Origin: Parabacteroides goldsteinii DSM 19448 = WAL 12034
Lineage (GTDB): Bacteria > Bacteroidota > Bacteroidia > Bacteroidales > Tannerellaceae
Assembly: GCF_000969835.1 (NCBI RefSeq)
Contig: NZ_KQ033912.1
Location: 965,126-1,029,125, forward strand
Reading direction: 5' to 3'
Length of the DNA stretch: 64,000 nucleotides
In this document: piece after piece, positions 45,333 to 54,558 of the stretch
Layout: each line of letters begins with the position of its first letter
Numbering within the stretch: the first letter of the stretch is position 1
Notes under the pieces: model-generated
The model's input: the letters and a program-made list of their open reading frames with translations, nothing else
Told to the model about the DNA's origin: nothing
The model's database searches: none
Made by a program: the position numbers and the translations under genes

Positions 45333-46354
45333 AAGCCCCCCCTATTTTCTATCACATTCAAAGAAACCACATCCTGATGGGCTACCGGCAAATCAAAACG
45401 ACGGGTGACACCGGCTTCCGAAGTACACTCGGCATAATATTTCTTTCCCGCTTCCGGTATCCAATTAAAAGCCCCCATACCGGCATGGGTTGTTTGGAAT
45501 TTACAGACTACGTTGCCGGACTCATCTTTCACGATACCGGACACCTCTTCCGACTGCCCCAAACTATTCAGTGCCTTGAACGCCATCTTCGACAAAACAC
45601 CGGCAGGCAGATTACCTCCTTCGGGTAAGAAGTCTACATGATAATCAGCTTCCGGTAGATCCACAGGCAGAAACTGCTGAAAGTTGGCAGCTTCCAACTT
45701 GACAACTTTCTGTTTATAGTCGTCCGGAGTGATCTTGAAATGGCATTGCCCATCTTCTGTCCAGTAGTCAATCTTGCCTTTTTCATCAAAGAACGAGACA
45801 TTTTCCAGTTTAATCATTTGCCGGGATGTCATATTCTTTAAGCCCACAACACCTTTAACCTGTTTTTGCCCCGCTTTACCACTGAAATCAACTTCGGCTT
45901 TAACTGATTTACCTAACGCCTGAACGACCCGGACCGGTTTCCGGAAAAAGAATGACTCTCCACTATTCTCCATATAACGGGTATATGCCCGAATCGTATA
46001 TTCACCACCTGGTAAATCAATATCCAATGGCAAATAGCCATAATACAAACTATCCGTATCCTGTCTGATTTTCACACGATTCACAACATTCCCGAACGGA
46101 TTGACCAATTCGGCATACACATACCGGCTCGTCTTTTCCGGTTTATTATCCAACGCATTCACCAAATAAGCACGAAACCAAAGCGTATCACCTCCCATAT
46201 ACAATGAACGATCGGTATGTAAATGGATCTTTTCATTCGGAAACAAACAGGTCTGTTGCCACAAACGCCCCGCTACTGTATCAGGAAAGAGTTGTGCTTG
46301 TGCAAAGACTGTCATTACGACAGACAACAAGAGATAAAGGATATATCTGTTCAT
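45299..46354 (-). CDS. N-terminal half of the split MG/plug-domain surface protein
   Basis: 351 residues. Signal peptide MNRYILYLLLSVVMTVFAQA. The first module is an MG1/MG2-like sandwich: FPNEKIHLHTDRSLYMGGDT, LWFRAYLVNAL and YGYLPLDIDLPGGEYTIRAY. This is the usual start of large Bacteroidetes proteins that combine macroglobulin modules with a TonB plug. The last 15 or so residues (GLCCFPFEAGSL) are read past the G7 tract in the wrong frame and are not family-like. It overlaps the 539-residue frame by 34 bp in the -1 register. Confidence 0.75.
   Translation of the reverse strand: MNRYILYLLLSVVMTVFAQAQLFPDTVAGRLWQQTCLFPNEKIHLHTDRSLYMGGDTLWFRAYLVNALDNKPEKTSRYVYAELVNPFGNVVNRVKIRQDTDSLYYGYLPLDIDLPGGEYTIRAYTRYMENSGESFFFRKPVRVVQALGKSVKAEVDFSGKAGQKQVKGVVGLKNMTSRQMIKLENVSFFDEKGKIDYWTEDGQCHFKITPDDYKQKVVKLEAANFQQFLPVDLPEADYHVDFLPEGGNLPAGVLSKMAFKALNSLGQSEEVSGIVKDESGNVVCKFQTTHAGMGAFNWIPEAGKKYYAECTSEAGVTRRFDLPVAHQDVVSLNVIENRGGLCCFPFEAGSL
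45336..45342 (-). other. G7 homopolymer at the frame break
   Basis: Seven C on the plus strand (seven G in the mRNA). The mRNA context is AAT AGG GGG GGC TTA; with eight G it reads AAT AGG GGG GGG CTT ATG and the two halves join. In the present form G GGG GGC also fits the X XXY YYZ slippery pattern for -1 frameshifting. It may be a phase-variable tract, a programmed frameshift site, a real mutation or a base-call error. Confidence 0.6.
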
Positions 46355-46563
46355 AACCTTGGTGTTTTATATTGTTCTTTATATATGGGGGGCAAAATAA
46401 CTATTACCGGACGCAGACAACGCGGAATCCGCAGAGTTACATAGACTATTTTATTAAAAATCATATTGTCTGCGTTATTCTGCACTCTGTCAGCGTATTC
46501 CACGTTTCTTAATACAGTTTTTAATATATCACCACAAATTTTACAAGCCTATTAATTTTATAA

Positions 46564-47301
46564 TTACGGATTAAAGATTTCTGGAGGTAATTCACTTTTT
46601 GATATTTCATGTGTTTCAAAATGAGAATTACCAGTTTTTATATCAACATTTCCTTCAGAATACAAATAAATTCTACTATAACCAATATTATACTCTTTAT
46701 ACCGACTTATCCATAATTTCAAAAAAATAGTATTTCCCCATTCACATTTATAATAAAGAGTTGAGTAATAAGTCGCTCCATTACAAAAACAACGTATAGG
46801 ACCTCCACCATTTATACTATATTCCGTACCTCCAAAAGCATAAACAACATTGCCCTTTTCATCCAAATCATAATAAACTTTTATAGGTATTTGATTACAA
46901 ACATTTGACCAACAACTTCCAAAAGTAGCATATACCAACAATGACCCACTTGATACAGCCCTAGTCATAACTCTAGGTAAAAACACAGGAGAAAATACAT
47001 ATAAATTACCAAACGGTATTACTTCCATTTGTCGTTTTTCTTCGGTTTGTGGAAATTGTGAATAAATATCCAAATCTTCTTGAAGCTGTGCAATTTCAAC
47101 CTTTGTCAAAGGAGTAGTTCTTGCGCTCTCTAAGACTTTAGGCGAAACTATCCACCCGGCTTCCTCTGCCATCGCTTTCAACTGAGCTATGTTTTCTTCA
47201 TTCTGATTAACCTCCTGATCCAAGACCGGATCATTCACTTCTGTACAACCAACCAACATCGATACGGTTAATAATACCAAACTAAAAAATCTTGCCTTCA
47301 C
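46564..47301 (-). CDS. putative lipoprotein of unknown function
   Basis: 245 residues. Lipoprotein signal MKARFFSLVLLTVSMLVGC with Cys19 as the lipid-anchored residue, followed by acidic TEVNDPVLDQEVNQNEEN, which resembles the acidic surface-export signal after the Cys in Bacteroidetes lipoproteins. The N-terminal part is helical (AQLKAMAEEAGW; TKVEIAQLQEDLDIYSQF). The C-terminal part is beta-rich with several Cys (GSCWSNVCNQ, IRCFCNGATYY, YYKCEWGN). No family recognised. AT-rich compared with neighbours, so perhaps acquired. Divergent from the SusC operon across 1.07 kb. Confidence 0.7.
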   Translation of the reverse strand: MKARFFSLVLLTVSMLVGCTEVNDPVLDQEVNQNEENIAQLKAMAEEAGWIVSPKVLESARTTPLTKVEIAQLQEDLDIYSQFPQTEEKRQMEVIPFGNLYVFSPVFLPRVMTRAVSSGSLLVYATFGSCWSNVCNQIPIKVYYDLDEKGNVVYAFGGTEYSINGGGPIRCFCNGATYYSTLYYKCEWGNTIFLKLWISRYKEYNIGYSRIYLYSEGNVDIKTGNSHFETHEISKSELPPEIFNP

Positions 47302-47831
47302 AATAATAATGTATTAACGATTAAACAATACGTGGTCCACAAGCTGCATCACTCCACTTACCTGCCACTGATGCAGCCAGGCAAAAGGAACTTTCTTTGA
47401 GTTTGATACGGGATGGATGTTATCATAATTTAGCTCCTGTTTTTTTAATCGCTTTAAATATAAAACAAAAAAAAACACAAAACAAAGGAAACCGTACCCA
47501 AAAACGCTCTCGGCCGAAAGAAAACGGGTCAAGAACTATTCTTTTTCGACCAAATGCCGTTTCTACCGACATAAAGCAATTTTATCACCCCTCACTCTTT
47601 CTTTGCTACAATCCACTGTATTATAGAATAATACAACCAGGTAAAAAAAATGAAAACGAATGTGCCTACCCGTATGAAATATCCCCGGTAACATTACTAT
47701 CAAAGAGGAGATAAAAGAATCCCACCCTTCAAACCAATTGGAGAAGTCGTTACTGTTTTTTCTTTACAAAATGGATATGGATGTGACAGATGTGAAGTTT
47801 TTTACCCCCCCATTGTAAACTTCGCGAGAAA

Positions 47832-47879
47832 ATAAATAAAATATGACCTCTCTTTAAAGAGACCACATATTTTATTTAT
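47832..47879. terminator. two-tier hairpin in susC spacer
   Basis: ATAAATAAAATATG (47832-47845) pairs with CATATTTTATTTAT (47866-47879), and inside it TCTCTTTAAAGAGA is self-complementary. AU-rich on both sides, so it may terminate in either direction. Confidence 0.55.
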
Positions 47880-47979
47880 ACATTTAGAAAGTTTACAAAA
47901 CACCCCTCACTGTCTTCACCACCTTCACACCTGCACTTGTCAATTACGAAATGGATATAAATCCAAAGACTGGAACAGT

Positions 47980-48030
47980 CATTTTAACAATGCCCATTGT
48001 TAGGTTGCTTGAATGGGCATTGTTAAAATG
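47980..48030. repeat. perfect 19-bp inverted repeat, 13-nt loop
   Basis: CATTTTAACAATGCCCATT (47980-47998) and AATGGGCATTGTTAAAATG (48012-48030) are exact complements. It lies 110 bp left of the invertible segment and could act as terminator, insulator or regulator-binding site. Confidence 0.6.
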
Positions 48031-48141
48031 CACCCATAGGAATCTGTCTTTTCCTTTTCTTTCCCTAAAATCGTACCTCTGATAAATAAAATTTAAATAA
48101 ACACTCGATTTAATACCACTAACGGGGGCTATACAACCATT

Positions 48142-48343
48142 GTTCTAGAAGAACTATGGTTGAATTAAGGTTTCCTAGATGTACAATAATTTAAAATTAC
48201 AGAAAAATGCATCGCTTTTATTTGATTTCTTTTATAAAAACTATTTGTTAATATAAATGTCAAAATATATAGATGATTTTTGCCCTTATTTTTATTTATT
48301 GTGTAAATTTAAATCTTACCTTGAACCATAGTTCTTCTAGAAC
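48142..48343. promoter_or_regulatory. candidate invertible promoter segment (20-bp inverted repeats)
   Basis: GTTCTAGAAGAACTATGGTT (48142-48161) recurs exactly inverted at 48324-48343. The 162 bp between them are AT-rich and carry a promoter-like sequence aimed at susC. Each arm has inner dyad symmetry (GTTCT AGA AGAAC), and the left arm extends outwards to AACCAT...ATGGTT (48135-48161), as expected for a recombinase core site. The word AAGGT follows both arms on the inner side. Layout matches the known invertible promoters of Bacteroidetes surface loci. No recombinase gene is in the window. Confidence 0.7.
48279..48311 (+). promoter_or_regulatory. promoter candidate inside the invertible segment
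   Basis: TTTG (48279-48282), 21-bp spacer, TAAATTTA (48304-48311; one mismatch to TAnnTTTG). It points at susC, with a leader of about 55-60 nt that would include the right inverted repeat. In the sequenced orientation the switch would be ON. Confidence 0.5.
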
Positions 48344-48374
48344 TTGTTAAATTAACAAATAAACTAAATCAATT

Positions 48375-51300
48375 ATGTTGAAAAACTTCAAGCCAATTGG
48401 TCTATTATTGTTGGCCGGAATGACATGCTCACCTGCGAGTATGCTTGCCGATACCCTTCCCATTAGACCAAGCGTAAACATCACCCAACAAAATGGGAAA
48501 GTGACGGTTATTGTAGAGGATGATTTCGGCCCTGTCACCGGAGCATCCGTAGTTGTAAAAGGCACAACAAATGGTAATGTTACCGATTTAGATGGTAAAG
48601 TTGTTTTGGAAGATGTCAAAAATGGAGCAACTATCCAAATTTCGTTTGTAGGTTACACTACTCAAGAAGTCAAGTACACAGGGAATCCTAACTTAAACAT
48701 CAAACTTCAGGAAGACTCCCAAGCACTAGATGAAGTTGTAGTAACAGGTTTTGCCGGTGTTCAAAAAACAAAAACTTTGACAGCAGCAGCCGTTAACGTA
48801 AAAGTCGAATCAATCGCTAAATTACCAGTAACCTCTCCTAGTGACGGATTAGGTGGACGTGTATCTGGTATCATCACACAGGCACGTTCAGGTGCTCCGG
48901 GTGAAACTTCCAAAATTTGGATCCGTGGCGGTAGCCAAATCTTGTATGTAATCGATGATGTTGTAATGGAAACGGAACAGGGTGAAGTATTCTTCAACCG
49001 CCTGCGCCCAGATGATATTGCTTCTATGAGTATCTTGAAGGACGCATCTGCTACTGCTGTATACGGTCCACGTGCAAAAGACGGTGTTGTGGTAGTAACT
49101 ACCAAAAAAGGACAAGAAGGTATGCTGGAAATATCAGTAAGCCAAAAGATGACCATGATGACACCTTCCTATAAGTTTAAGCCCATGAGTACTTGGGACT
49201 ATGTGAACAAGAAAAACGAATTGTATGCTGCCAGCATGGCTGAAAGTCCCGCATACAATGCAACGGAAATGTCCAAATATTATATGTACCACCTTTCTTC
49301 TCAGGGATACGGCCGTCAAGAAATCACCGACATGGTGAATCAAAAATACGGTTTAGGATATACACTAGATGAAATAAACGACTATTTTAACCCATTTAAA
49401 ACACAAGGCGGAGACATTGAAAACTACTATGGTAACTATGATCCATGGGATTGGTTTGATCATGTTCAACCTATGTCGCAAACCAATGTGAGTGTAAGAG
49501 GTGGTAGCGAAAGAGTTAGATACTATTCAAGTTTGGGATACATGAACCAATCCGGTATCAGCGATTCCTACAATTACGAGCAGTATAACGCCATTGTCAA
49601 CACCGACGCCTATTTGTTGAAAGACAAAAGTTTGAAATTCACATTGAATTTAAATGGCGTAATGGCTAAGAACAAAAAACCGTACGGAGGAGATAACATT
49701 TTCAACAACGTCTTGATTGAGGACAATGAAATGAACAAGATCCCTCGAAACTGGACAACCGGTTTAGAAAGGAATAATAGTTTAGATGCTCGTTTACGAA
49801 CAGGTTTCAATAACACAGATGACTATCGTTTGCAAAGTAACATCGGTTTAAAATGGAGTTTGCCCTGGATAGAAGGATTATCTGTTAGTACAAGTGTCAA
49901 CTTCAACTACAGTAATTCCATGAACAAGACATTCGAACACCCGCAAATAGGTGTGTACAGTGCTCCATATTCAACTCAGGAAAACAGCTACAACCCGAAT
50001 AATGCCAAATTGTCTCAAACCTGGAATAATTATTCATTGACAACTGGTATTGTCCAGGCCGACTACGTTCGTTCATTCGGTAAACATAACCTGAGCGCGA
50101 TGCTCAACTATACCAGCCAAAAGAGAAGAACCAATTCGACAATGGCTAAAAAGTATGGTTATCCTGCCATCTACAACACGCAGATAAACGGTGGATCGAC
50201 CATGGACTCTATGAATGGTGACGAAGGCTTATGGGGCTCTGCGTCTCTGGTTGGTCGTGTCACTTACGATTACGACAGCAAGTATATGTTACAATTGAGT
50301 GCCAACTATAACGGGTCATTGTGTTACCATCCGGATAAACGTTGGGGATTCTTCTATGCAGCATCTGCAGGTTGGATGCTTACAGAGGAAACCTTCATCA
50401 AAGACATTCTGAACACTGACTTAATCAACTCATTCAAGATTCGTGCCGGCTACGGTATTGTAGGTAACGAATTGTCAAAACCATTCAGCTACATGAACCA
50501 ATATGGTTTGTCTAAAACCATTCTGTTAGGGGAAAACATGGGAGCTAGTACAGCTTGGACCGAAACCAACGTGTCTAGTAATCTGACTTGGGGTGAATCA
50601 CAACAAATCAGTGGTGGTGTTGATTTCAGTTTCTTGAAAGACCGTTTGTCCGGATCATTCGACACCTATCTATACCTAAACAAGGGTGATGAAATTGACA
50701 TGAACCCGGAATTGACCTATACTCCGATCTTAGGTTTGCCTAATACTCCGAAAATGAATGCCCCTTACGTAACAACCCATAAAGGTGGTGTGGAATTTTC
50801 TTTAAACTGGAACGACCGTATCGGTGACTTCACCTATAGAGTCGGTGCAAACTATACACATTGGGAAGAAGTTACAGTAAGACATGCAGATAAAAGTACA
50901 GATTATTACTATGCCAACCTAAACGATTTGGGTGTAAATGCTCATGCTGAAACTTATAACATCTCATGGCAGACAAATGGTATTTTCACTTCTTACGATG
51001 ATATGTATAACTCGTATCTGCATTTCAAACGTAATCACACAGTCGGTACATTCCGCATGGACGACCGCAACGGTGATGGTGTGTTAGGTATTGCCGACTA
51101 TGCATATAATACAGGTGGAGGAACAACTCCTCAGACGTTGTATGGTATCACATTAGGAGCAGGATGGAAAGATTTCAGTTTCGAAATATTCCTTCAGGGA
51201 GCAACAAGTGTTTCCGGTGACGTTACATCTCCGGCCCGTTCACAACAGGATTATTACTGGAACTATGGTAAATACTTGTTCCAGGAATCTTATACGCCGA

Positions 51301-51644
51301 GTAACCCTATTACCAATAAACTTCCGTTGCCAACCAATTCCAGCTACGGATGGGGATATAACTATGTAGACGTATGGGGATACGATGCTTCATACCTGAA
51401 ATTAAAGAACATCAGTGTTAGCTATGATTTGAAACGTCGCGTTCTTAAGAACGTAGATTATATTAAGGGATTAAGTGTAAACTTCATTGCAAACAACGTT
51501 TGTACTTGGGTTAAGAAAAGCAACCCATTCAGTAACATGACAGACCCGGAATATCTACCAGCCAACTCTATTTGGGGTGGCAATAAATTGGGTAGCTATC
51601 CGACTCAACGCTCATTCACATTGAGTGCTACATTAACATTGTAA
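48375..51644 (+). CDS. SusC/RagA family TonB-linked outer-membrane transporter
   Basis: 1089 residues. Signal peptide MLKNFKPIGLLLLAGMTC with cleavage near MLAD. Residues about 38-115 are a carboxypeptidase-regulatory-like domain (VTGASVVVKGTTNGNVTDLD). Then the TonB-box-like LDEVVVTGFAG at about 120 and a plug domain (WIRGGSQILYVIDDVVM, ILKDASATAVYGPRAKDGVV). The rest is a 22-strand barrel ending SFTLSATLTL. It imports large ligands with the SusD-like lipoprotein encoded 21 bp downstream. No glycosidase, sigma/anti-sigma pair or hybrid sensor is next to it, so the ligand is unknown. Probably controlled by the invertible segment upstream. Confidence 0.95.
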   Translation: MLKNFKPIGLLLLAGMTCSPASMLADTLPIRPSVNITQQNGKVTVIVEDDFGPVTGASVVVKGTTNGNVTDLDGKVVLEDVKNGATIQISFVGYTTQEVKYTGNPNLNIKLQEDSQALDEVVVTGFAGVQKTKTLTAAAVNVKVESIAKLPVTSPSDGLGGRVSGIITQARSGAPGETSKIWIRGGSQILYVIDDVVMETEQGEVFFNRLRPDDIASMSILKDASATAVYGPRAKDGVVVVTTKKGQEGMLEISVSQKMTMMTPSYKFKPMSTWDYVNKKNELYAASMAESPAYNATEMSKYYMYHLSSQGYGRQEITDMVNQKYGLGYTLDEINDYFNPFKTQGGDIENYYGNYDPWDWFDHVQPMSQTNVSVRGGSERVRYYSSLGYMNQSGISDSYNYEQYNAIVNTDAYLLKDKSLKFTLNLNGVMAKNKKPYGGDNIFNNVLIEDNEMNKIPRNWTTGLERNNSLDARLRTGFNNTDDYRLQSNIGLKWSLPWIEGLSVSTSVNFNYSNSMNKTFEHPQIGVYSAPYSTQENSYNPNNAKLSQTWNNYSLTTGIVQADYVRSFGKHNLSAMLNYTSQKRRTNSTMAKKYGYPAIYNTQINGGSTMDSMNGDEGLWGSASLVGRVTYDYDSKYMLQLSANYNGSLCYHPDKRWGFFYAASAGWMLTEETFIKDILNTDLINSFKIRAGYGIVGNELSKPFSYMNQYGLSKTILLGENMGASTAWTETNVSSNLTWGESQQISGGVDFSFLKDRLSGSFDTYLYLNKGDEIDMNPELTYTPILGLPNTPKMNAPYVTTHKGGVEFSLNWNDRIGDFTYRVGANYTHWEEVTVRHADKSTDYYYANLNDLGVNAHAETYNISWQTNGIFTSYDDMYNSYLHFKRNHTVGTFRMDDRNGDGVLGIADYAYNTGGGTTPQTLYGITLGAGWKDFSFEIFLQGATSVSGDVTSPARSQQDYYWNYGKYLFQESYTPSNPITNKLPLPTNSSYGWGYNYVDVWGYDASYLKLKNISVSYDLKRRVLKNVDYIKGLSVNFIANNVCTWVKKSNPFSNMTDPEYLPANSIWGGNKLGSYPTQRSFTLSATLTL

Positions 51645-51665
51645 TACAATTAGAACAAAAACAAA

Positions 51666-53660
51666 ATGAAGAAATTAAATATATTAGCCTTATGCGCTGC
51701 GGTTTGTCTCTCCAGCTGTGATCCGTTGGGTATAGAACCGACTAACAAAGTAGGCGAAGAACAATTCTGGTCAAATGCCCAACTGACCCGCACTTTTGTC
51801 AATCAATTTTATTTGTGGAGTCCGGCCGGCGCCAACCAAGCATTCCAAGCCGAACAATGGTCCGACAATGCTTGTGGTAATATCGACCGCGATCAAAATA
51901 CGTTCCGCCAATATAGCTTCAACAACAGAGAATACGATGAGCTTAACAGTGTCACTGGTTTAATCGGTGCACCTTGGGATGCCGGTTATAAAAATATCCG
52001 TCAAGCGAACTTGGCTATCGAACGTATCCCAGAAGTTCCAAACATAACTGATTCTGAACGCGCTCAACTATTAGCAGAAAGCTATGCTTTCCGTGGACTA
52101 TTTTATGCCGACATGGAAAGATATTGGGGTATCATGCCGATTGTCACTCAGTCGATGACCATTTTCGATGAGACCATGCTGCCGCAAAACAGCCGCGAAG
52201 AGGTATTCGATCAGATTTTATCAGATTATGACAAAGCGTTGGAATACTTCAAGCAGACAACTGCCGCACCCGCTTTAGGATTGATAAACGAGTCGGCCGT
52301 ACAAGTATTAAAATCGCGTTCGGCATTAGCAGCTGCCTGTGCTGCCGAAGCTTCAGCAAAGGGTCTTTATGATAAGCTCTCAGGATCTGCTGAAAGTAAA
52401 ACGCTTTACAAATTCTCAAAAAATGCAAACCATTACTATCAGCAGGCTTATGACGCTGCAAAATCTGTGATCGGTAAATATCAACTAGATCCAGATTATA
52501 GCAATCTGTTCAATACATCCAGCGGACACCAATCGGTTGAAGCTATTTGGCCGGTCATGTTTAACGAAGCAAACAGAGCTGAATTCAGCCCGATGAAACA
52601 ATCACATCCGGAAGGACGCATGTATGGTGCAACTACCGACTTTTCTCCTAATTGGGGTGGCGATCGCGGTGGTTCATACCCTACACAGGATTTGGTTGAC
52701 TGCTACTACCAAAAAGATAAAGTAACCGGCAAATGGATGCAATGGTGGAAAACAACTCAAGCAAAAGAAATGGGTGTTGCCAAAAATGCAAACGGAGAAT
52801 GGGCTGCTGAAAGCGAAAACTACCTCCAAATGTATACTGACCGCGACAAACGTTTTTATGCAACAATCGTTTACGACAGTAGTTATTTTGCCAACAGAAA
52901 CGAACTCCGTTATTTAGTTCGCACATGGATTGACTTATCGGAACCAACTCGTTCGGAAAAATATAGCGCACTTCACACCGAATTCAGAAACTCTGAAAAG
53001 TTAGCTGTTACAGGACGTGCACAATCAACTGTAACAAGCTATTATCCTACAAAATACACTGTAGGTCGTTTTAATGAGGACGGAACAGTCAATTACACAC
53101 AATCTGCGCTTTCTTATTTCCAAGTTCGTTACGCAGAAGCACTGCTAAACTATGCAGAAGCTGCCTATAAACTGGGAGGCAAAGAAAACGAAGTTCGCGA
53201 TGCAGTTAATCAAATCCGCAATCGTGCAGGTTTGGATAACTTTGATGAATCGGCAGTTGGCCACAATCTGTGGGAAGAATACAAATTGCAACGCCGTATC
53301 GAGTTTGCATTCGAAGTTCCCGGATTCCGTTACTTCGATTTGTTGAGATGGGGTGAATCAGAAGGTAAAACAACCATTGAAGAGTTAAACAAATCATCCA
53401 AAGGTATGTTTATTTTCCGCAAAGGTGTTGAAAGCACAGAAGTAGAAGACAATGGTTATTTGGCATCCAAAGATGCCCCTAAATACTTCACTCCTCATTT
53501 CGATATCCGTCCGATCACTTCACTAAGTGGTAATGTGGTTTATTATGAACGTAAATTTAATGATGCTGTATACTATAAATTACCTTTTGCTCGCACAACA
53601 TTGGATGTAAACGGTAATTTTGTTCAAAATCCTGGATGGGAAAACAGAAGTTATCAATAA
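51666..53660 (+). CDS. SusD/RagB family surface lipoprotein
   Basis: 664 residues. Lipoprotein signal MKKLNILALCAAVCLSSC with Cys18 lipidated, then DPLGIEPTNKVGEEQFW, the usual SusD opening. The helical TPR-like core is visible: NIRQANLAIERIPEVPN, ESYAFRGLFYADMERYWGIM and RYAEALLNYAEAAYKLGG. The C-terminal LWEEYKLQRRIEFAFEVPGF with RYFDLLRWGE is the family signature. It caps the SusC barrel and captures ligand. Middle gene of the susC-susD-lipoprotein operon. Confidence 0.95.
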   Translation: MKKLNILALCAAVCLSSCDPLGIEPTNKVGEEQFWSNAQLTRTFVNQFYLWSPAGANQAFQAEQWSDNACGNIDRDQNTFRQYSFNNREYDELNSVTGLIGAPWDAGYKNIRQANLAIERIPEVPNITDSERAQLLAESYAFRGLFYADMERYWGIMPIVTQSMTIFDETMLPQNSREEVFDQILSDYDKALEYFKQTTAAPALGLINESAVQVLKSRSALAAACAAEASAKGLYDKLSGSAESKTLYKFSKNANHYYQQAYDAAKSVIGKYQLDPDYSNLFNTSSGHQSVEAIWPVMFNEANRAEFSPMKQSHPEGRMYGATTDFSPNWGGDRGGSYPTQDLVDCYYQKDKVTGKWMQWWKTTQAKEMGVAKNANGEWAAESENYLQMYTDRDKRFYATIVYDSSYFANRNELRYLVRTWIDLSEPTRSEKYSALHTEFRNSEKLAVTGRAQSTVTSYYPTKYTVGRFNEDGTVNYTQSALSYFQVRYAEALLNYAEAAYKLGGKENEVRDAVNQIRNRAGLDNFDESAVGHNLWEEYKLQRRIEFAFEVPGFRYFDLLRWGESEGKTTIEELNKSSKGMFIFRKGVESTEVEDNGYLASKDAPKYFTPHFDIRPITSLSGNVVYYERKFNDAVYYKLPFARTTLDVNGNFVQNPGWENRSYQ

Positions 53661-53677
53661 TATATACAAAAGAAATT

Positions 53678-54463
53678 ATGAAAATAAAGAATTTATTATT
53701 TGCCTTTATATTTGGTATAACAACCCTTACCAGCTGCCAAAGCGGCATTGTTTGGGATGAAGTGCCCGAATCAGTTTATTCAAATCTTGAATTAGCTGGA
53801 GCCATGGTTAGAAACCGTCCGCGTGAACTTTTCGTAAACAAAGTATGGCAAGTCAACCATAATGACGGAAAAGGGCAATGGTTGGAAAATTATCTCGCTC
53901 GTTCTGTTATGGATGCTATCGAGAACGGTATTGAATATACTAACAATACCGGAACACCGATGACAATATTGAACAAGACATTAGCTGCTGGTGAAACAAT
54001 GAAAGTCAATAACACAAAAGAAATTGTTGATGACAGTTCTGCCCCGGAAGGAAAAAAACATATCATTCATGTTTTCACATTAGACAAAGTTGAATACATA
54101 ACACCCAACAAAGGTCACTTGTTTGTTAAATCGGCATTCGACTCTGAAAGTGTAAAACCAACAGCTTATTATGAAGAAGTACAAGATGGCATGTTCCGTA
54201 GTGTCATTATGCCAGTGAAAATAAACGAAATGGTATTAGAATTTATTCTTGACGATCAAGGAGCATGTAGAGTTGATCCGGTTAACGGAGCACCCAAGTT
54301 AGGTACACCGGGCGATTTTACACAACCACGTCAATACTTAGTGACAAACACTGCTATTCGTCCAGACGGAGCTCCGGAATACAAACGCCTGTATGAAATT
54401 CAAGTACATGTGTTGCCTGCAACTTCGGAAGAAGCATATAAATGGACCTCAGGTTCCATTTAA
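53678..54463 (+). CDS. SusC/D-associated lipoprotein of unknown function
   Basis: 261 residues from the ATG at 53678; a longer frame from 53636 overlaps susD. Lipoprotein signal MKIKNLLFAFIFGITTLTSC (Cys20), then QSGIVWDEVPESVYS. The mature protein is beta-rich and begins a module with VWQVNHNDGKGQWLENYLAR. Its position after susD, 17 bp away, suggests an accessory surface-exposed ligand-binding lipoprotein like SusE/SusF, but I recognise no family. A long hairpin follows. Confidence 0.8.
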   Translation: MKIKNLLFAFIFGITTLTSCQSGIVWDEVPESVYSNLELAGAMVRNRPRELFVNKVWQVNHNDGKGQWLENYLARSVMDAIENGIEYTNNTGTPMTILNKTLAAGETMKVNNTKEIVDDSSAPEGKKHIIHVFTLDKVEYITPNKGHLFVKSAFDSESVKPTAYYEEVQDGMFRSVIMPVKINEMVLEFILDDQGACRVDPVNGAPKLGTPGDFTQPRQYLVTNTAIRPDGAPEYKRLYEIQVHVLPATSEEAYKWTSGSI

Positions 54464-54471
54464 ATCATTAA

Positions 54472-54527
54472 TTACAAGAAAAGGAGGGATCCGGATGGTA
54501 AAACCATCTGGAACTCTCTTCTTGTAA
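54472..54527 (+). terminator. long hairpin at the end of the susC operon
   Basis: TTACAAGAA (54472-54480) pairs with TTCTTGTAA (54519-54527). Inside, CCGGATGGT pairs with ACCATCTGG around an AAA loop, with a G-U. Followed by CTTTCTT. Confidence 0.65.
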
Positions 54528-54558
54528 CTTTCTTATCATCACTCTTGATCCTAATAAT

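Larger units (their letters stand above)
47302..48374. other. 1.07-kb inverted-repeat-rich spacer upstream of susC
   Basis: No convincing gene. It contains two strong hairpins (47832-47879, 47980-48030), the imperfect pair GAAGTTT...AAACTTC near 47790-47825, a pyrimidine-rich stretch (47895-47940), and the bracketed promoter segment at 48142-48343. Confidence 0.6.

Noticed and set aside
47314..47714. Small ORFs (72 and 105 codons) in the spacer next to the lipoprotein gene
   Set aside because: No start-site support, Phe- and Lys-rich chance frames, mutually overlapping on opposite strands.
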